DNA of 64,000 bases from Adineta steineri (taxonomy: Eukaryota; Rotifera; Eurotatoria; Adinetida; Adinetidae): positions 1 to 64,000 of the forward strand of contig CAJNOI010000117.1 of assembly GCA_905250115.1 (NCBI GenBank). The letters run 5' to 3'. The translations under genes were made by a program, and so were the position numbers. The notes below the pieces were generated by a model. That model did no database searches. It worked only from the letters and a program-made list of their open reading frames with translations, and had not been told where the DNA came from. This document shows positions 46,201-57,635 of this stretch, piece by piece; the stretch's first letter is position 1; every line of letters starts with the position of its first letter.

Positions 46201-48567
46201 GTACGAAATAATTAAACCTATGAAAGATCGTGTACTTTTTTTAACTGAACATCGCAATTTATTTGATCAATCAAAATCTGAAAAATATAGTCATATTTCA
46301 TCAGATGATCCTGTATTAGATTCTGCAACAACTTCAGATAGTATACATAAAGAAGTAATTATATCGTCAAAAGAAGATGAAAATAAAGAAAATGATGTGG
46401 ATGATGAAGAACCGACATTACCATCTCCTTATATTATACTAGATTTACCATTAAGAATTCAACAAATTATTGATAAAGGTGAAATAGGTGAATTCCGTAG
46501 TCACACAAATGCACGTCGACTTTTACTTGATACAATTTTTAATGATGTGACAACCAAATATTCGCTGTTGTAAGTAATAAAGATTGTTTCTGCGATAAAT
46601 ATCAGTAGCTTTTTCTTTCATATTTAGGTATCCTACTAGAGATCATTACAGATTAATGGGCAAAGCAATACTAAAAAAATTAAACACTTCTAAAGATAAT
46701 GAAGCATTGGTAAATAAGTTAATCTTTAAAATTATCAACATTAACATTTTTTGCTTTAAAAAGCAAATAGTAAAATATATGACTTGACTCATATTGAAGT
46801 ATCATTAGATCCTAAATATACTTCAACAAATTTCATAGTATTATATATACGTTACGTATTTTATTGAATCTAGCTCTTAAATTATATACTGAGAAAATAG
46901 AAAAAGTTAAGTAGATGAAAATTATTTCATTTTATAAGTTTTATTGTTTGGTCAATGACTTACTTCATAATAAAATATTCAAGAATCTGTTATTGATATT
47001 CTGTGAACACAGAAGTAAATCTTTTCTTATAGAATGATTGGATTGAAAGTCTTAAAACCAAGTTTAAGAGAGAAGGTTGTCCGCTTCAACAAATATCTGT
47101 ACAAGTACAGAAGATGAAAGCGATGTATGGAAATAGTGCTGGTCGTCCAATCAAACAAAGTGAGAATGTTATTGCACCTCGTCGAATAGTAAGTACTCAA
47201 AAAATGTTATTTAAAAAGAAATTGTAGAATAAAATTATTTTTATTTTTTTAACTTTAGCCTCCGGTTCAATTTTAGAATACAATAGATATTCATGATGAT
47301 CCGGAAGATTTAAATAAAAGCATCTAGATTATGAAGAACGAATTGGTAGGTCTGAATATTGATTCGGATCTAGTTCGAATTTCACGGATGAAAATATTAG
47401 TTTAAAGAAGAAATTTCATTAGAGATCATACAACAAAATAAGTTCTTGACGAATATCCAGGTTATTGTTATGCTTCATTGGTATGCTCATCATTATCTTT
47501 TCTCACTCTCTATAATTTCTTTATTAAAATTGTTTTTTAAACATTTTCGACGAGATTCGCTATGTGTGTAATGTTGATATTGAAGAAAATTTGAAATCTA
47601 TGTTGCCTAAATTACTTGATAGCATTCCAGATAATTCGGGTTTTGTGAACGGTGAGTGAATACGTTGACTGTTTATCTGTTTAATATCATTCAGTTATTC
47701 TTTAGATCTTCCAGCTGTACGTTTGATTAAACTTTTATCTAAGTATTTTACTGATTCATGGCAACAAATCATATCGAATAAAGTACGTAATAAATCTCTT
47801 TGAAAACTAAAATCATCACATAATCAACTGGCTAATTATGTCTATTGTTTATTTTTTTTAGAAAAAGAAAAGGCCACAGTTTTTTCTTTATCGTCAAGGA
47901 ACCATTATCGCCACGACCAGCTATACAAATAACAACAGATCAATTTATTATTTTTCTCGATTATGAAGTTATTAGTGAAACATCATCAATGGAACAAGCT
48001 TTATGTATCATTGTTTCATTATATGTTATATTTGAATTACAATTTGGTATACACAATCGAATTATTTAATTGTTGTATAGTATTCTATTAAAACAATCTG
48101 GAGCGTTAACAAAACCACTACGTGTTTTATTGAATCAATAGAATTTTATTATTGATAAAAAAGAAGATGAAGAAGGTGGTCATATGGTGACAACGAAATC
48201 AACAAATTCTAAAACTCTTACAGCTACAGTCGATAGTTTGACACAAGTCGAAGATAATCAAACTGATGATTTACCAGATAGTGAAGAACAAGAGGAAATA
48301 TATGTCGAAAGTACAACAGGTTTGCTTTCATTGTATAAGAAATAAAATGAATTATTTATATTGTATTATTAGGTAATAGTCAAGATCAAACAACAGCTAC
48401 ATATGTTGGTGATAAGGAACTGATGAATGAGTATTCATCAGGATCGTCAGATTCGTCTTCTTCCTTATCACCAATTGATCCTCCACTTGTTATTCACATT
48501 TCACCAAGAAAAGAACAACAAAAACAAATAGCATCTTCATCATCTTCGAACGACAATACATTATAAG
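43282..48567 (+). pseudogene. SAM-domain (SAMD3-like) accessory protein of a CACTA-like transposon, host of a nested transposase
   Basis: Exon 1 (43282-43369) encodes the first half of a sterile alpha motif (WTCSQVIQWLSSFN...VLDVF). The second half (EDIDGETLFNLPQ...MKDRVLFL) is in exon 2 (46152-46569). They splice in phase 1 across a 2.78-kb intron that contains the whole transposase. Further exons 46628-46709 and 47033-47188 (phases 2, 0, 0) encode LYPTRDHYRLMGKAILKKL and WIESLKTKFKREG, which I recognise as the domain following SAM in SAMD3-like proteins of fish and other animals. Stops appear from 47274 on (47274, 47328, 48138). Recognisable pieces include PLSPRPAIQI (about 47898-47927), and an acidic Ser-rich tail runs to 48567. 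Probably a DNA-binding partner of the transposase; now decayed at the 3' half. Confidence 0.6.
43382..46022 (+). pseudogene. CACTA/En-Spm-like transposase with C2H2 finger, lying in the SAM gene's first intron
   Basis: It begins at ATG 43382, eleven bases after the SAM exon-1 splice donor. Motifs in order: a C2H2-like finger (CSLC...HIQYVH, then CELGPLC...HIYRQH); FLLSLREGHCLPQ; YYMPIQCSIQQML; YIDDIGLTNPIGAKK; LQIDGIF; GDHLASNDIGGF with CRHC; DPMHDFNEG; then, after a 55-bp intron (44916-44970), TPKIHFVTDY, GPAIRHWCMRFESKH and NFKNILYTLS. DGxF and D.MHD...EG recall the core of TNP2-type transposases; superfamily placement is inference. Breaks: a one-base slip in an A8 run at 43800, another in an A5 run at 44521-44525, and TAA at 44768. 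The last exon (44971-46022) is fully open. Confidence 0.65.
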
Positions 48568-49980
48568 AAGTAAATATCAAACAGCAAGTATCAGCAACAT
48601 CAACTGATCGATCTTCGACTATCTCAAATAAAAAAAAATTGTCAAGCAAAAAAACGTCCTGCTAGTTCCGAAGAACCAATAGCATTACGTGTAAAACGTA
48701 CACGGGTTAAAAGACAAATTACTAGAAATATTTATGTTCAATTTTTTATTTATATAAACACGCAAACTTTTCGTTGATTAATTATATCTATATTACGTTT
48801 ATCAAACTTAAGTAGAAGCTGTTTCAATAAATATCTTCTCCTTTGTATTAAATTATATTCGGGCTTTTTACTCTTATCATCCATTCGTATTTTGTTCTCG
48901 AAAAAAAACTGATCTGATTAAATTTCGTCAATCCTCCGAAAAAATTTAGAAAATTATCATAAAGACAAGCAAAATATCGCATAAGTATTTTGAAATTTTC
49001 CAAAATATCTCAAAAGACTTTGTACATCCAGTTTTTAAATCAACAGCAAATTCAGCAGTATGTATTATTCTGAAATCTTTCAATACTTTTATATTTAGGT
49101 TGATCCAAAGAATAATTTTACAGATAAGTTGATATTTTAAATAATTTTATTGTTTTTCCATGTTTAGAACGGTCGAATAAATAATTTTATTGATCAATTA
49201 TTATGTTAATATAAATTAACTCTTTTCTTTTACATTTAGATTGATCTGAAGAATGGATTTATAAATATTGAATCGCTTTAATATGAACTAATTCTATTTA
49301 TTTAACATGATACAAAGAATAATTTAGTTCGTAAGCAGAATACTTCTATAAAACTAATTCTATTTTCTTTCATTTAGATGATCATAAACTCAACTTGACC
49401 ACCGGGAATAATTCAAATGGTCTTCTTCTATACAGAGAAAAGCCAGGGAGGAGTGTATCTTTTTCTGTTGTATGGCACAATCATATGGAAAAATTAATAA
49501 ATGATATTGCTTAATAAGCAATGCATACTTAAAATAACAGAAAAGCATATCTTATCCTGAGTTTACAAGAAGATTTTTTAAATCTTCAGAACCAAACGGT
49601 AGTTTGGCATCACAACTGCTTCAGACTAGATAATACAATAGGTGTTGATTACGGAACCCTTTTGTAGAAATGCAGATAATAGGTTCATACGAAACCTTTT
49701 CGTTCAATCTTCAAAAACAGACTTGTACGAAACCGTTTTTTATGCAGCTTTGACCATAGTATGGTACAGAATCCCGATCATACGAAATAAAAAAAGGTTT
49801 CGAATTAGTTGCAAACATCGAAATCTTTTTTTAGTTTCGTATAAACCCATTTTTGTTTACAATGTACACTCGATTCTTTTCTTGTTATCCTCTTCAATAT
49901 CACTCACAAACCAAATTACCAACTATGGTATCTCGTTGTCAATAACAGCTAATTATACTACGAACGTACATACATCTTAA
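48568..49980. other. 3' flank of the CACTA-like element with short repeats
   Basis: 48600-48720 has Lys/Arg-rich traces of the SAM gene's tail. At about 49095-49390 a roughly 90-110-bp unit ending in TTTAGATTGATCTGAAGAAT-like words recurs three to four times and may be subterminal repeats. Around 49670-49860 TACGAAAC and GTTTCGTA words alternate as short inverted repeats. No gene. Confidence 0.4.
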
Positions 49981-50699
49981 TTATTTTGTATGAAGTACGA
50001 ACATCGTCGATCCCCTTCATATCGACAACGAACACACTTATCTAATTTCAAAGCGAAAACTATTAAAGTTAATTCAAAGCAGCAAAATCTATACGTTTCC
50101 ATTCATTTAAATACTTATTCACAAAAATATATTCACCGAGCACCGCTGAAACATAAGAAATTATATACCCTGCTTATCAATAATAATAATACAACGGACT
50201 TCCAATGGCAACATAAAAAATGAAAACAAAAGTCAACCAGACATGGAAATCATCTATGTGGATCCCGATGCACACAATCTCGACGAGTCCACCACTTCCT
50301 AACCACCTATTACCGCATAAACACCACACTCCAAAAAACTTATGTCGACCGTAATACGCAAATTCTGGCTGCGTTGTTAGATTCGTATTCATCGATACAT
50401 ACACCTTCTCCTTGGTTCGACAAGTTTATCTTCAGACATACACCAACATCGTCGATGGTTTCCTAGATTTGTGTTTATCTAAACAGACACCTCTACGCCA
50501 GACTGACATCTTATTTTCAGCCTCGGAGCCACATCTTCGACCACCTCAAACCACTGTTTTCATCACTCTAAACCAACAATCAATGCTTTCGTCGCTTATG
50601 TTCATTTACATAAATACAATCTCGCTCGTTCCACCCCTTCATGCTCATCCGTACACAGACAATATCGATGATTTAACCGATTCCAGTTTATCCATATAT
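49981..50699. other. C/A-rich left flank of minisatellite B
   Basis: G-poor on the plus strand, like the left flank of minisatellite A. Open frames here look compositional, with no protein motif. Confidence 0.4.
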
Positions 50700-52380
50700 T
50701 TCTCATCTCCATGATTTAACGGGTTTCTCTTCATCAATATATTTTCCATCTCGATGGTTTAACGAATTTCTGTTGATCAATATATTTCTCATCTCACAAG
50801 TTTACCGCATTTTTCTTCACCGATCCTGACACGGTCTGGATAGTTTAATGGATTTCTGTTTATCAATATATTTCTCATCTCGTTGGTTTGACGGATTCCT
50901 GTTTATCGTTCAATATTTGTCATCTGGATCGTTTGACGAATTTTAGTTAATCGATATATTTCTCATGTGGGTGGTTTCAAAAATTCCACTCCATCGATAG
51001 ATTTCTGATCTCAATAGTTCGACGGATTTCTCCTCATCGATACTTATCCGGTCTAGATAGTTTCAAGAATTTCTATTTATCTAACTATCTCTAATCTCGA
51101 TGATTTAACGGATTCTTCTTCATCCATACTCAAACAATCTGGATGGTTTGAGGAATTTCTGTCCAGAAATATATCTTCGATCTCGATAATTTAACGGATT
51201 TCTCTTGACCGATACTCAAACAATCTTGACGGTTTAACGAATTTCTGTCCATGAATATATTTCGCATTTCGATAATTCAACAGATTTCTCTTGAACGATA
51301 CTCAAACGATCTCGGTGATTCAACGAATTTCTGTCAATGCATATATATTGAATCTCGACGATTTAACCGATTTATCTGATTCGGTACTCAAACAATCTGG
51401 ATCAGTTGAGGAAATTCTGTCGATCGATATATCTTCTACCTCGTTGATGTAATGGATTTCTCTTCATCGATACTGCAAAACTCTCAGCGGTTCATCGCAT
51501 TTCTATCTATGGATGTATCTTTGATCTCTATCATACAACGGATATCGCATCACCTATACTCAAACAATAGTGACGATTGAACGAACTTTTCTTAATCGAA
51601 ATACGAAAAAACGTGACGGTCTCACAGATTTCAGTCGATGCATATATCTTCGATATCGATGATCAAGCGGATTTCAGTTCATCAATATACCTACATCGCA
51701 ATGACTTCACCTATTTTTGTTCATCAGTACACAAACAATGTAGATGATTTAACGGATATCTGTTCATCCAAACATATACATGTCGACGATTTACAGCATC
51801 TCTGTTCATCAATATACATACATACCGACGATTTAACGAATTTCGGTTTATCAGTATACATACATGTCGATCATTTAACGTATCCCTGTTCATCAGTACA
51901 TATACATGTCGATGATTTAACGGATTTCTGTCAATGGATGTATCCTTGATTTCGATGATTCAGCGGATTTCTCGTCATGAACACTCAAACAATCTGCAAG
52001 ATTTAGCGGATTGATGTCGATGGATATATCTTTGATCTCGATGATTCAACGGATTTCTCTTCATGAACACTCAAACAACCTGCAAGATTTAAGAGATTTC
52101 TCTTCATCGACACTGGAACAATCTGCAAGATTTAGCGGATTAATGCCGATGGATATATCTTTGATTTCGATGATTTAGCGGATTTCTTTTCATCAACACT
52201 CGAACAATCGCGATGATTTAACGCGTTTCTTTTATCCACATTGAAACAATTTGGTTGATTTAACTGGTTGCTCTTCGTCGATACTCTAACAATCTCGATG
52301 GGTCAATGGATTTCGGTTCATCGACCCCAGAAGAGTCGCGGTGTTTTAACAGGTTTTTGATCATGTATTGAGTTTGGTTT
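50700..52380 (+). repeat. Minisatellite B: ~39 diverged copies of a 42-43-bp unit
   Basis: The unit is close to CGGATTTCTGTTCATCGATA followed by TATTTCTCATCTCGATGGTTTAA; spacings of 43 bp are exact at 50707, 50750 and 50793. Copies are far more diverged than in minisatellite A. The unit aligns with minisatellite A along its length (shared CATCTC core, GTTTGA/GTTTAA end, C-GAT-T start), in the same orientation. Confidence 0.88.
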
Positions 52381-53850
52381 GCGATGGTTTGGCAGATTGA
52401 TTGTAGTGGTATGCTGACGTTTGTGGTGGTTTGTTTGATTAGTGCTCAGCTCTTCACAGACATATATGGTGGTGCGACAGATTCATGTGGATTTGTATAA
52501 TGACATTGTCAATGGTTTTAGAGTTTCATGTCTATCTTTATGGGTGCATTGTTTATGATATAATTGGTTTATGTGAACGTCTATGCGCCGAGTTTGTTTA
52601 TTTGGTACGGGTTAATCGATTTTAATGGGTTCACTCTGCACTGTTTGATATATGTAAATAGGTTTTACTGAAGGAAGTTGGTTATTTTGTATTCGAAAAT
52701 GAGGATTTGTGTGTTTTATTTAATAATAATTAGATAAGGAACTTACGACTACAAAAATACAAATTATGAAACCGAGTATGACTGTGGTTTGCGGCAGAGC
52801 ATTCAAATTTCAATCAGTAAGCTTTTTATTGTAGAAGGAATGAAATCAATTTTTGATTCAGTTTTAGTGGTTTAAAGTTGAAAATTTGAATTGATATCAA
52901 TTCAGATGTTTTTTGAAAACGAATCTGATTGAATCGATAAAATTTATCGCCGTGTGTGCTTGATGGAGGTGAAGATGATTGTTGAGAAATCGAAAGCGTC
53001 GACGAGTCATTATTAATTGAATGCAGTTATAGTATATGTGAGTCGTGTTTGTCAATGTGGAGAAAATCTGGATCTATTGTATTTAGTGAAAGTGCTGGAT
53101 CGTGGTTCACTCTTTTGGTATCCGCCATCAATGGCAAAAGAATTTATTGTGTTGCGTGTGGAATTTTAGGCATGTATTACTTGATGAAGTATATGGAAAC
53201 ATTTTCTGTGATATCGGAGATGAGTAGTGGTTATATTCTGCTATCTCAAAGGAAATGGTTTATTTTCATTGTATTTATTTTAATGATATAGTTCACATCT
53301 ATTTGTGTCATGCCGCGATCAATAACTGGTAATCATAGTATTATTACGATTAAATATGCATCTTCTTTTATAAAATAGAGGCAATATTCAACTCATTTTA
53401 TTTGGTGATTACGGTCGATTTATTTCAGTTCTTTCAATTTCGCGACGGTGCTGGGTTGAATATTGATTCCGTCTTCATCCTCAACTCTGAGATATGCGTA
53501 AATCGATCGTCACAAGCAGAGTCAATCTAACGGCCTTAAGTTGTTTCAGTTTTTGACTTTTTTTAGGTGGATTTCTTGTGCAAGAAACGAATTTAGTGTT
53601 ATGCTTTATTTTGCTGATTTATTTGTTTATTGATTACATGCTTGGATTATCGCAATAAGATAAGTAAGTATGATTTATCATTTATATTTTATTTATTTTA
53701 TCATTTTAGGCATTATGTTCATACTATAATTTTGGTGAATATCAGTGGTTCATTTTAATTCTATGTGTATGGTTTTGATTCGTCTTTACTAAACAGACAA
53801 TGTCAGTACCATGTTTTCCTTTGGATTACAGTTATCTTTTTATCTAATTA
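52381..53850. other. G/T-rich right flank and spacer
   Basis: C-poor on the plus strand to about 52620, mirroring the right flank of minisatellite A; the rest is AT-rich without a supported gene. An 80-codon frame at 53049 has no recognisable motif. Confidence 0.4.
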
Positions 53851-53854
53851 AAGT

Positions 53855-55450
53855 ATTATCTCCATTGAAGAAGCTCTTGAGGCTAGTCTGAATGCTACCA
53901 AGCGGGTCCACAGGTCGCGGATAGTGGAACGGCCATTAGTAAGATGGTTAACTGCGAATAAGAACAAGTAATCATTCGAATAAGCAGTCCCGGACAATCC
54001 AGACATCTTGTCAACAGGGTGTGGTGAGGTTTTGGATGGCATCAAAACAGCTATAAAATGTGACGGACACCCAAAGACGACAAGATAACAAGGCGAATAT
54101 AGGCCGCCAGAAGTAAGGTTCCCCTCGAACTAAGTTGCATAAGCCTTAGCCAAATGGAGTAAATCAGTTCAATCCATTGGAAGGCAAGGGAAAACACCGT
54201 TGTTCACTCCCAAGCACAATATGATTAAAGTCAAGATTTCCAGTCAAAATAACAGCGTGAATGGGGTTCTCAAAGAGAACATCTCGCTCGGTAGAGATGA
54301 TCATGTACGGCAAGTGACACTCGATCGTCAACAGGCTACTGTTCGCACCAAGAACTCACTCAAAATAGGAACATGGAATGTAAGATCTATGTTCCAAACA
54401 GGAAAATTGAAAAATGCAAAGGCTACAGGTCAATGTGTTAGTTCTATCTGAAGTCAGATGGATGGGTGCCGGATCCTTTATAACAGATAACTTTACTTTA
54501 TTCTACTCTGGAGAAGATCAACATGAAATAGGAGTAGGCATACTTCTTATCAAAGAAATCTCCAAGAGTTTGAAAAGCTTTTAGAACAGCTGACTATGAT
54601 GAAGGTATAATCATGAATTTTTACGAAGATCTAGACAAAGTTTACAAACAATGCAGCTCAGATGATATCATCTATGTAATGGGCGACTTCAATGCAAAAG
54701 TGAGAAATGAAAGAATTGGCAATACAGTAGGATCTTTTGGTCTAGGAAACAAAAATGATAGAGGAGATAATCTCATAACCTGGTGCCAACAACATAACCT
54801 CACCATTACAAACACATGGTTCAGAAATCACACATGTGGGCTATGGATATAGCGAAGCCTCGGAGACCGAGCTAAAAATCAAATAGACTACATTATAGTC
54901 TCTCATCGATTCCGGAATTCGATCATGTCCCAGTTATTAGTGAAATTTGTGTAAAATTAAAATGATTGAAGTAGCCACAGTAAAATCTAAAGCTTCAAGT
55001 TCACATTCTCAAACTGATCCGAAGTTGAAAGAAAAATTCTGTATCAAGGTACAGAACCGATTTGAAGCATTAAATGAAATATTATGGGAACCGATGAAAT
55101 CCTTTATCCTAGCATTTGTTCCAAAAGATAAATTCAATTCTGAAAAATAGAACCATAGCGATCAACACTAAAACAAGAGTCCTCAAATGTTACGTGTGGT
55201 CAGTTCTCTTATATGGATCTGAATGTTGGACAATCAATAAAGAAATGGGAAAACGTTTGGAGACTACCAAGATGTGGTTCTTAAGAAGGATGCTGAATGT
55301 ATCTTCGATGGCAAAAGAAAACAACGAATCAATACTAAGAATACTATTCGATATAGACAACTGAAATTCCTGGATCATATAATCTGTAAAGGTTGCTTGG
55401 AACATCTGGTATTAAATGAGGAAATCAATGAGAAGAAAGGCTAAGGTCGA
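53855..55450 (+). mobile_element. LINE with internal deletion: endonuclease joined to ORF2 C-terminus
   Basis: The 5' part (53855-54330) is visibly GC-richer than its surroundings. Endonuclease motifs: LKIGTWNVRSMFQTGKL (54361-54411), SEVRWMG (about 54448-54468) and YVMGDFNAKV (54676-54705), then NTWF (54814-54825). After a further fragment, the sequence jumps at about 55110-55140 to the C-terminal signature LKCYVWSVLLYGSECW (55182-55229) and RRMLNVSSMAKE (about 55287-55322). The reverse transcriptase (YxDD) is missing. Several stops and frame changes are present. The motif set matches the LINE family often annotated as craniofacial development protein 2-like. It sits where the N-terminal part of the PKS ketosynthase should be. 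Confidence 0.75.
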
Positions 55451-55823
55451 TCAAGATTTCATGGTTCCAATCAGAGTTTCCAATAGCAGTTGTACACAGC
55501 ATTAGCAAAATGTGCTATACAACTGCAATTTTTTATTTACATTCTGATTTACAACTTAATTCTAAAATGTCAGAAGCAGTAGATGGTAGTGTATTGCGAG
55601 CCGCAGTACACACTTTGTCTCGTATTTTTTTTTGTAAATGAATATGTCAGATTACGAAATGATATACTTATTTATTACTCATATGTTAGTCATTTAGCAA
55701 GTATTTATTTAAAATACTCATGAAGAAAGTAGAATTATTTCTGTTTTTTACATTGGAAAAACGTCATAAGTACACTTTGTACACTTACGTTTTATCTACA
55801 TAAGCAAAGCGTACCAATACGTT
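55451..55823. other. Spacer between LINE and PKS
   Basis: AT-rich, no gene. It should contain the upstream part of the PKS ketosynthase if the gene were whole, but none is visible. Confidence 0.45.
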
Positions 55824-57635
55824 TTGTTTGAGCTTTCGATTGAAAACTCTTGTCTCAACAGCTTATTCTACAATGCTGCTGCTCGACTATCCTATCATTT
55901 TAATCTACAAGGCCCTAACGCATCATTGGATGTTGCTTGTTCATCGTCGTTGGAGACTGTACATTTAGCTGTGCAAAGTCTTCACACCAATGAAGCAGAT
56001 ATGGCTATATGTGGTGGAGTGAATGCTGTGTATTCATCAGAGACTCTTTTATATGGTTCGATTATGGGTGCTATATCAGCTGACGGACGAAGTCGATCGT
56101 TTAGTGCTGATGGAAATGGTTATGCTAAAGGTAAACAACACATTTATATACATTCATCAACACTCTTGAGCCTTATGTTTAGGTGATGGTCTTGGTCTTC
56201 TACTATTGAAACGACTGAGTGATGCCGAACGTGATAATGATCGTATATATTGTGTTCTTCGTGATGTACTTAGTAATCATGGTGGAAGCGAAGATAAGAA
56301 CAGTTTTGTTGTTCCCTCAACTGCCGGTCAAGCACGTTTACTCAATGATATTTACAAGCGAGCAGACTTTGATCCTCGACGTGTTTTTTATGTCGAAGCA
56401 CACGGCACTGGTACACCGATAGGTGATCCTATCGAAGCTAATTGTTTAGGTCAATTTTTCAATCGATCTTGTTTTGATCCGCCATTATTAATTGGTTCCG
56501 TTAAAAGTAACTTAGGACACACAGAAGGAACAGCTGGCATTGCTGGATTAATTAAGATTGCTATGTGTATGCATCATCGAAGTATTCCACCAAATATGCA
56601 CTTCACATCATTGAATCCAAATATTGAAGCACAACGATATAATCTTCATGTTGTCCAACATTCCGTGCTATTTCCTGTTGGCAATGCTACTGATTCCATA
56701 GCTATGGGTATCAATTCATTTGGCATCGGAGGCAACAATGTACATGCTATTGTTGAAGAATATAACCCAAGTAAAACTTCAGCTATGAACAGATCTGAAA
56801 ATAATATGGAGAGCAAACAATATTTTATCTTTATCTTCTCAAGTGAGTTACATAAACATACATTTTATGATCAAATAGTATACTAACATTTTTTCTTTCA
56901 GCAAAAAGTCGTAAATCTCTAAACCATCAAGTAGCTCAATTCAATCAATGGTTACAAAAGACATCAATAACTGATATGAACAATAATTATGCATTTCTTC
57001 AACGCATCTCGCAATAACTTCTTCTAAAGCGTACTATTAGTCATGCACACCTAGCCATCTTCGTATTTGCTGATATTAAACAAATTCAAGAACAAATCAA
57101 CGCCTTTCTCGTTCAAGAGTCATTACCCGGTCTTTCTATATCCATGCGTCCAACAATATCACTAGCAAAGATATGTTTCGTTTTTAGTGGACAAGGTCCT
57201 CAATGATGGGCTATGGGTCGACAATTGTATGAAAGTGAACCTGTTTTTACTCGATGGATTCAACTGATCGATGCTGAAATGACAAAGATTAACAATGGTG
57301 AATGGCGTCTGCTGGAAGAATTAATTGACAAAAAAAGTGAACACGAATCTCGCATCAATGATACAAATATTGCTCAACCAGCTTTGTTCGCTATTCAAGT
57401 TGGACTGGCTGCTTTACTTGTCTCATGGAATATTTATCCTTCGACAATCGTCTCACATAGTGCTGGAGATCAGGCAGCTGCTTTTGTTGGCGGTCGTCTC
57501 ACTTTGCAAGAAGCTGTTCGTATTGTTTATCATCGATCACGTCTTCACAATCGTAATACACGACAAGGTGGTCGTATGTTAGCTGTATCCATGAGTGAAG
57601 AAGAAGTACAAAATAAACTTCTCAAGGGTATTTAA
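55824..57635 (+). pseudogene. Polyketide synthase, part 1: ketosynthase and acyltransferase
   Basis: KS exons 55824-56130 and 56183-56842 (52-bp intron, phase 1), then exon 56902 onward (59-bp intron). KS catalytic residues are all present: Cys in DVACSSSL (codon 55938), His in EAHGTGT (56401) and His in KSNLGHTEG (56518). The first ~130 residues of a normal KS are absent; a likely acceptor (TCTCAACAG) precedes 55861, so the start is lost or in a missing exon. The acyltransferase has FVFSGQGPQ and SHSAGD with the nucleophile Ser at 57459, where GHSxGE is usual. Nonsense codons in one otherwise continuous frame: TAA 57015, TGA 57204 (in place of the first Trp of a QWW motif) and TAA 57633. The KS condenses and the AT loads malonyl units onto the carrier domain encoded downstream. 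Confidence 0.88.

Noticed and set aside
43282..46569. Nested transposase as a chance insertion of a transposon into a host SAM gene
   Set aside because: Not excluded, but the transposase starts eleven bases after the donor, lies on the same strand, and the SAM protein belongs to a family that looks transposon-associated; a shared element is the simpler reading.
49642..49980. 112-aa frame as a gene
   Set aside because: It overlaps a patch of short inverted words (TACGAAAC/GTTTCGTA) and has no protein signature.
53049..53291. 80-aa frame with hydrophobic C-terminus as a membrane protein gene
   Set aside because: Length is within chance for this composition, no motif, no neighbouring exon and no intron consensus that extends it.
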